Shown piece by piece: positions 12,376-13,992 of a DNA stretch of 13,992 nucleotides (the stretch's first letter is position 1; every line of letters starts with the position of its first letter). The notes below the pieces were generated by a model that saw nothing but the letters and a program-made list of their open reading frames with translations, was not told the origin of the DNA and ran no database searches. The DNA comes from Anaerolineales bacterium UBA6668. GTDB lineage: Bacteria > Chloroflexota > Anaerolineae > Anaerolineales > UBA6668. Position numbers and translations under genes: made by a program. The stretch spans positions 8,480 to 22,471 of the forward strand of contig DKKK01000051.1 in the NCBI GenBank assembly GCA_002455215.1. Direction: 5' to 3'.

Positions 12376-13992
12376 TTAGTTTTGATAATTTGTAATCGGG
12401 TTTCCTACCCCTGTGCCCGGCAGAAAAAACCACAATGCCGCGGCCCCACCAGTTATCGCGCTCCCTGCCGCATAGCTTATCCCAACTGGACCGGCAAGCG
12501 TCACAAGAACTGGAACACCAGCAATAATAACTATAGCTAATAGTACACCTACACCTACAGCTACCACGGCAAAACTAGCAAATGTAAGGACGCCAGATGT
12601 ATTATTGTAAACCGGATCAGGAATCTTCGGCATTAACTTACCCAGATACTGTCCACCTTTATATGCGGCTATCAAAGCCAGAGGTGCCGCATAAGTTTCT
12701 GGTTCAAATTTGTATTTCGGTCCTCTGTCATTTTCATACACCACGACACCTGGTATAGTTGCACTGCTATAGACGTTAATTAACTTTATTGTGTTACCTT
12801 CAAGTTTGGGCCATACAAATGGGATAATGGGCTTCCCACGAGCATCAAAACCGGGAACATTATGCAGTGCAAATGCCCTATCATACCTTTCCATTTGGCG
12901 AATAACTTCACCTGGCTTACTTTGTACTGTCCCACGGGACTTGACTTCCCAAAATGATGAGCCACCTAGTAGAGAAACTTCAACCAAGTCAACGCAACCA
13001 TATGGCATCACATTACCTGCTCCTGCCACTGCTACTTCGGGAAGAACCGGTCTCCCAAAGTGTTGCAACATTGCCCAAGTGAATAATTGAGTCGCCGCAT
13101 GGTCAAAATGAAAATCGGTAGCCCATGAAATCCCACAGGTAACTTGCGCTACAATCCACGGCACTGACGGAATTGATACAAGGCTAGCTGGTGCTATCGG
13201 CGCAGGAGTAGGTACAGGTGTGATTTGTGCTTGGGGATTTGGGTTTGGTGTGCTGGCTGGTGCGATTGTTGACTTTTGGTAATTTTGAGAATTTCCTGTT
13301 CCGGTATATGCTGAAAGTCTCTCTGCCAAGCGTGTGCTACAAATCGCAGTATAACAAGAAGGAATGTCTAAGACCAATCCAACTCTTAAGTAATTTGGAT
13401 TTGTTCCAATCAGCGACGCATTATTCCCATAATTGTACAAATCAGACCAACTTAGATCTAATACGTACGCGATATCGCCTAATGTATCTCCACTTTCGGT
13501 GGTATTCGTTTGCCAATTAAATAACCCTAAGGGGTCAGTGATATTGATTGGATTGCCCTGAACATAGTTATACAGATTCGTGGATAACAAATCTGAAAGG
13601 TTAATTCTCCAAGGATCACTAGACATAAAGCCAGCGGTTGCCGGGTCATAGTAGCGATTTGAAATTTGCGTAGCAAATACGGCGTGTTCGTAGCCGGTGA
13701 AGGACGGGGCGAGCGGGGTGGGGGCAGGGCTTAGGCGCGTGCCGAAGTCGCCGTAATCCGCAAACCCGCCTGCCACCGCGCCACCCGCTCCCGTGACTGC
13801 CCGCCCACTGCCCAGCGCGTCTAGCTGGTAGTAGGATGCTTCTCCACTGCTGTACCCAGCCAGCTTGCGGGGCACGAATCCGCCGGGCAGGGATAGGATG
13901 TCGGTGGTGGTTGTGTGGGCGGTGCCCACGCCGTCCCGTCGTTGTAGCTCTTCCCACCCGCGCCCGTAAACCGTCTCGCGGGCAAGGGTTGG
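12376..13992 (-). CDS. RHS polymorphic toxin, C-terminal part, with LysM and candidate PD-(D/E)XK nuclease domain
   Basis: The frame is open through the window edge, so the N-terminus is missing; 538 residues are seen. The GTG at 13927 is only an internal codon, because RHS-like sequence (PTLARETVYGRGWEELQRRDG) continues upstream. The core ends with YEHAVFATQISNRYYDPATAGFMSSDP and the usual boundary DPLGL (13522-13536). A LysM module follows (TESGDTLGDIAYVLDL through LRVGLVLDIP, about 13356-13510), then a Pro-rich linker. The variable domain has Asp (12988-12990), 13 residues, then Glu-Val-Lys (12940-12948), and downstream Q-M-E-R-Y, the layout of restriction-endonuclease-fold nucleases. Two long hydrophobic stretches (about 12410-12610) close the protein, which is unusual for a cytosolic nuclease toxin. 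The core part is GC-rich (line 13681-13740 is 73% GC) and the rest is AT-richer, marking cassette acquisition. An immunity gene follows. Confidence 0.85.
   Translation of the reverse strand, partial: PTLARETVYGRGWEELQRRDGVGTAHTTTTDILSLPGGFVPRKLAGYSSGEASYYQLDALGSGRAVTGAGGAVAGGFADYGDFGTRLSPAPTPLAPSFTGYEHAVFATQISNRYYDPATAGFMSSDPWRINLSDLLSTNLYNYVQGNPINITDPLGLFNWQTNTTESGDTLGDIAYVLDLSWSDLYNYGNNASLIGTNPNYLRVGLVLDIPSCYTAICSTRLAERLSAYTGTGNSQNYQKSTIAPASTPNPNPQAQITPVPTPAPIAPASLVSIPSVPWIVAQVTCGISWATDFHFDHAATQLFTWAMLQHFGRPVLPEVAVAGAGNVMPYGCVDLVEVSLLGGSSFWEVKSRGTVQSKPGEVIRQMERYDRAFALHNVPGFDARGKPIIPFVWPKLEGNTIKLINVYSSATIPGVVVYENDRGPKYKFEPETYAAPLALIAAYKGGQYLGKLMPKIPDPVYNNTSGVLTFASFAVVAVGVGVLLAIVIIAGVPVLVTLAGPVGISYAAGSAITGGAAALWFFLPGTGVGNPITNYQN
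13645..13826 (-). repeat. intact RHS-core copy of the 182-bp direct repeat
   Basis: This part of the RHS gene is repeated at 11221-11402 in the same orientation with no gaps. The two copies enclose the end of the core, the whole toxin domain and the immunity gene, a 2,424-base interval. Confidence 0.9.

Noticed and set aside
12376..13929. Complete gene starting at the GTG at 13927
   Set aside because: The same frame continues to the window edge with RHS-like sequence, so the gene is 5' incomplete rather than starting here.

Overview
The window reads as a piece of a bacterial chromosome, most likely a filamentous Chloroflexota (Anaerolineae-like) genome. This rests on three things: the combination of gene families, the ParB-like/universal-stress fusion protein, and an RHS protein carrying a LysM module. 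That assignment is inference; there is no rRNA or marker gene to confirm it. Housekeeping genes are of mid GC. The last 2.8 kb is a compositional mosaic of GC-rich and AT-rich blocks.

Left block (1-4029, + strand). After a possible 22-codon tail of an upstream gene come guaC (GMP reductase), an unrecognised polytopic membrane protein with an exact internal motif duplication, rpe (ribulose-phosphate 3-epimerase), and a UPF0104/LPG-synthase-TM membrane protein. The first three are tightly packed and look like an operon. A nested inverted repeat fills the gap before the fourth gene and reaches into its first codons. A strong bidirectional terminator whose loop holds the stop codon ends the block.

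Middle block (4047-7915). Leftward genes encode a short SerA-type 2-hydroxyacid dehydrogenase and an EamA/DMT transporter. The transporter is divergent from a rightward 589-residue protein with a ParB-like N-terminus and two UspA domains. The rightward gene has a perfect TATAAT six bases before its ATG, which suggests a leaderless mRNA.

Intergenic 7916-8367 holds a small tandem repeat, unexplained DNA, a second copy of a dispersed repeat, and the terminator of the next gene. The leftward gene 8368-11064 encodes a P2-type cation (probably Ca2+) P-type ATPase.

Right block (11221-13992, - strand) is an RHS polymorphic-toxin locus cut by the window edge. In gene order it has an RHS core end, a DPLGL boundary, LysM, a Pro-rich linker, a candidate PD-(D/E)XK nuclease domain with hydrophobic C-terminus, a 317-residue probable immunity gene, and a displaced RHS-core fragment. 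The fragment forms a gap-free 182-bp direct repeat with the intact core and is broken by a nonsense change. The toxin domain and immunity gene are the best candidates for something undescribed.
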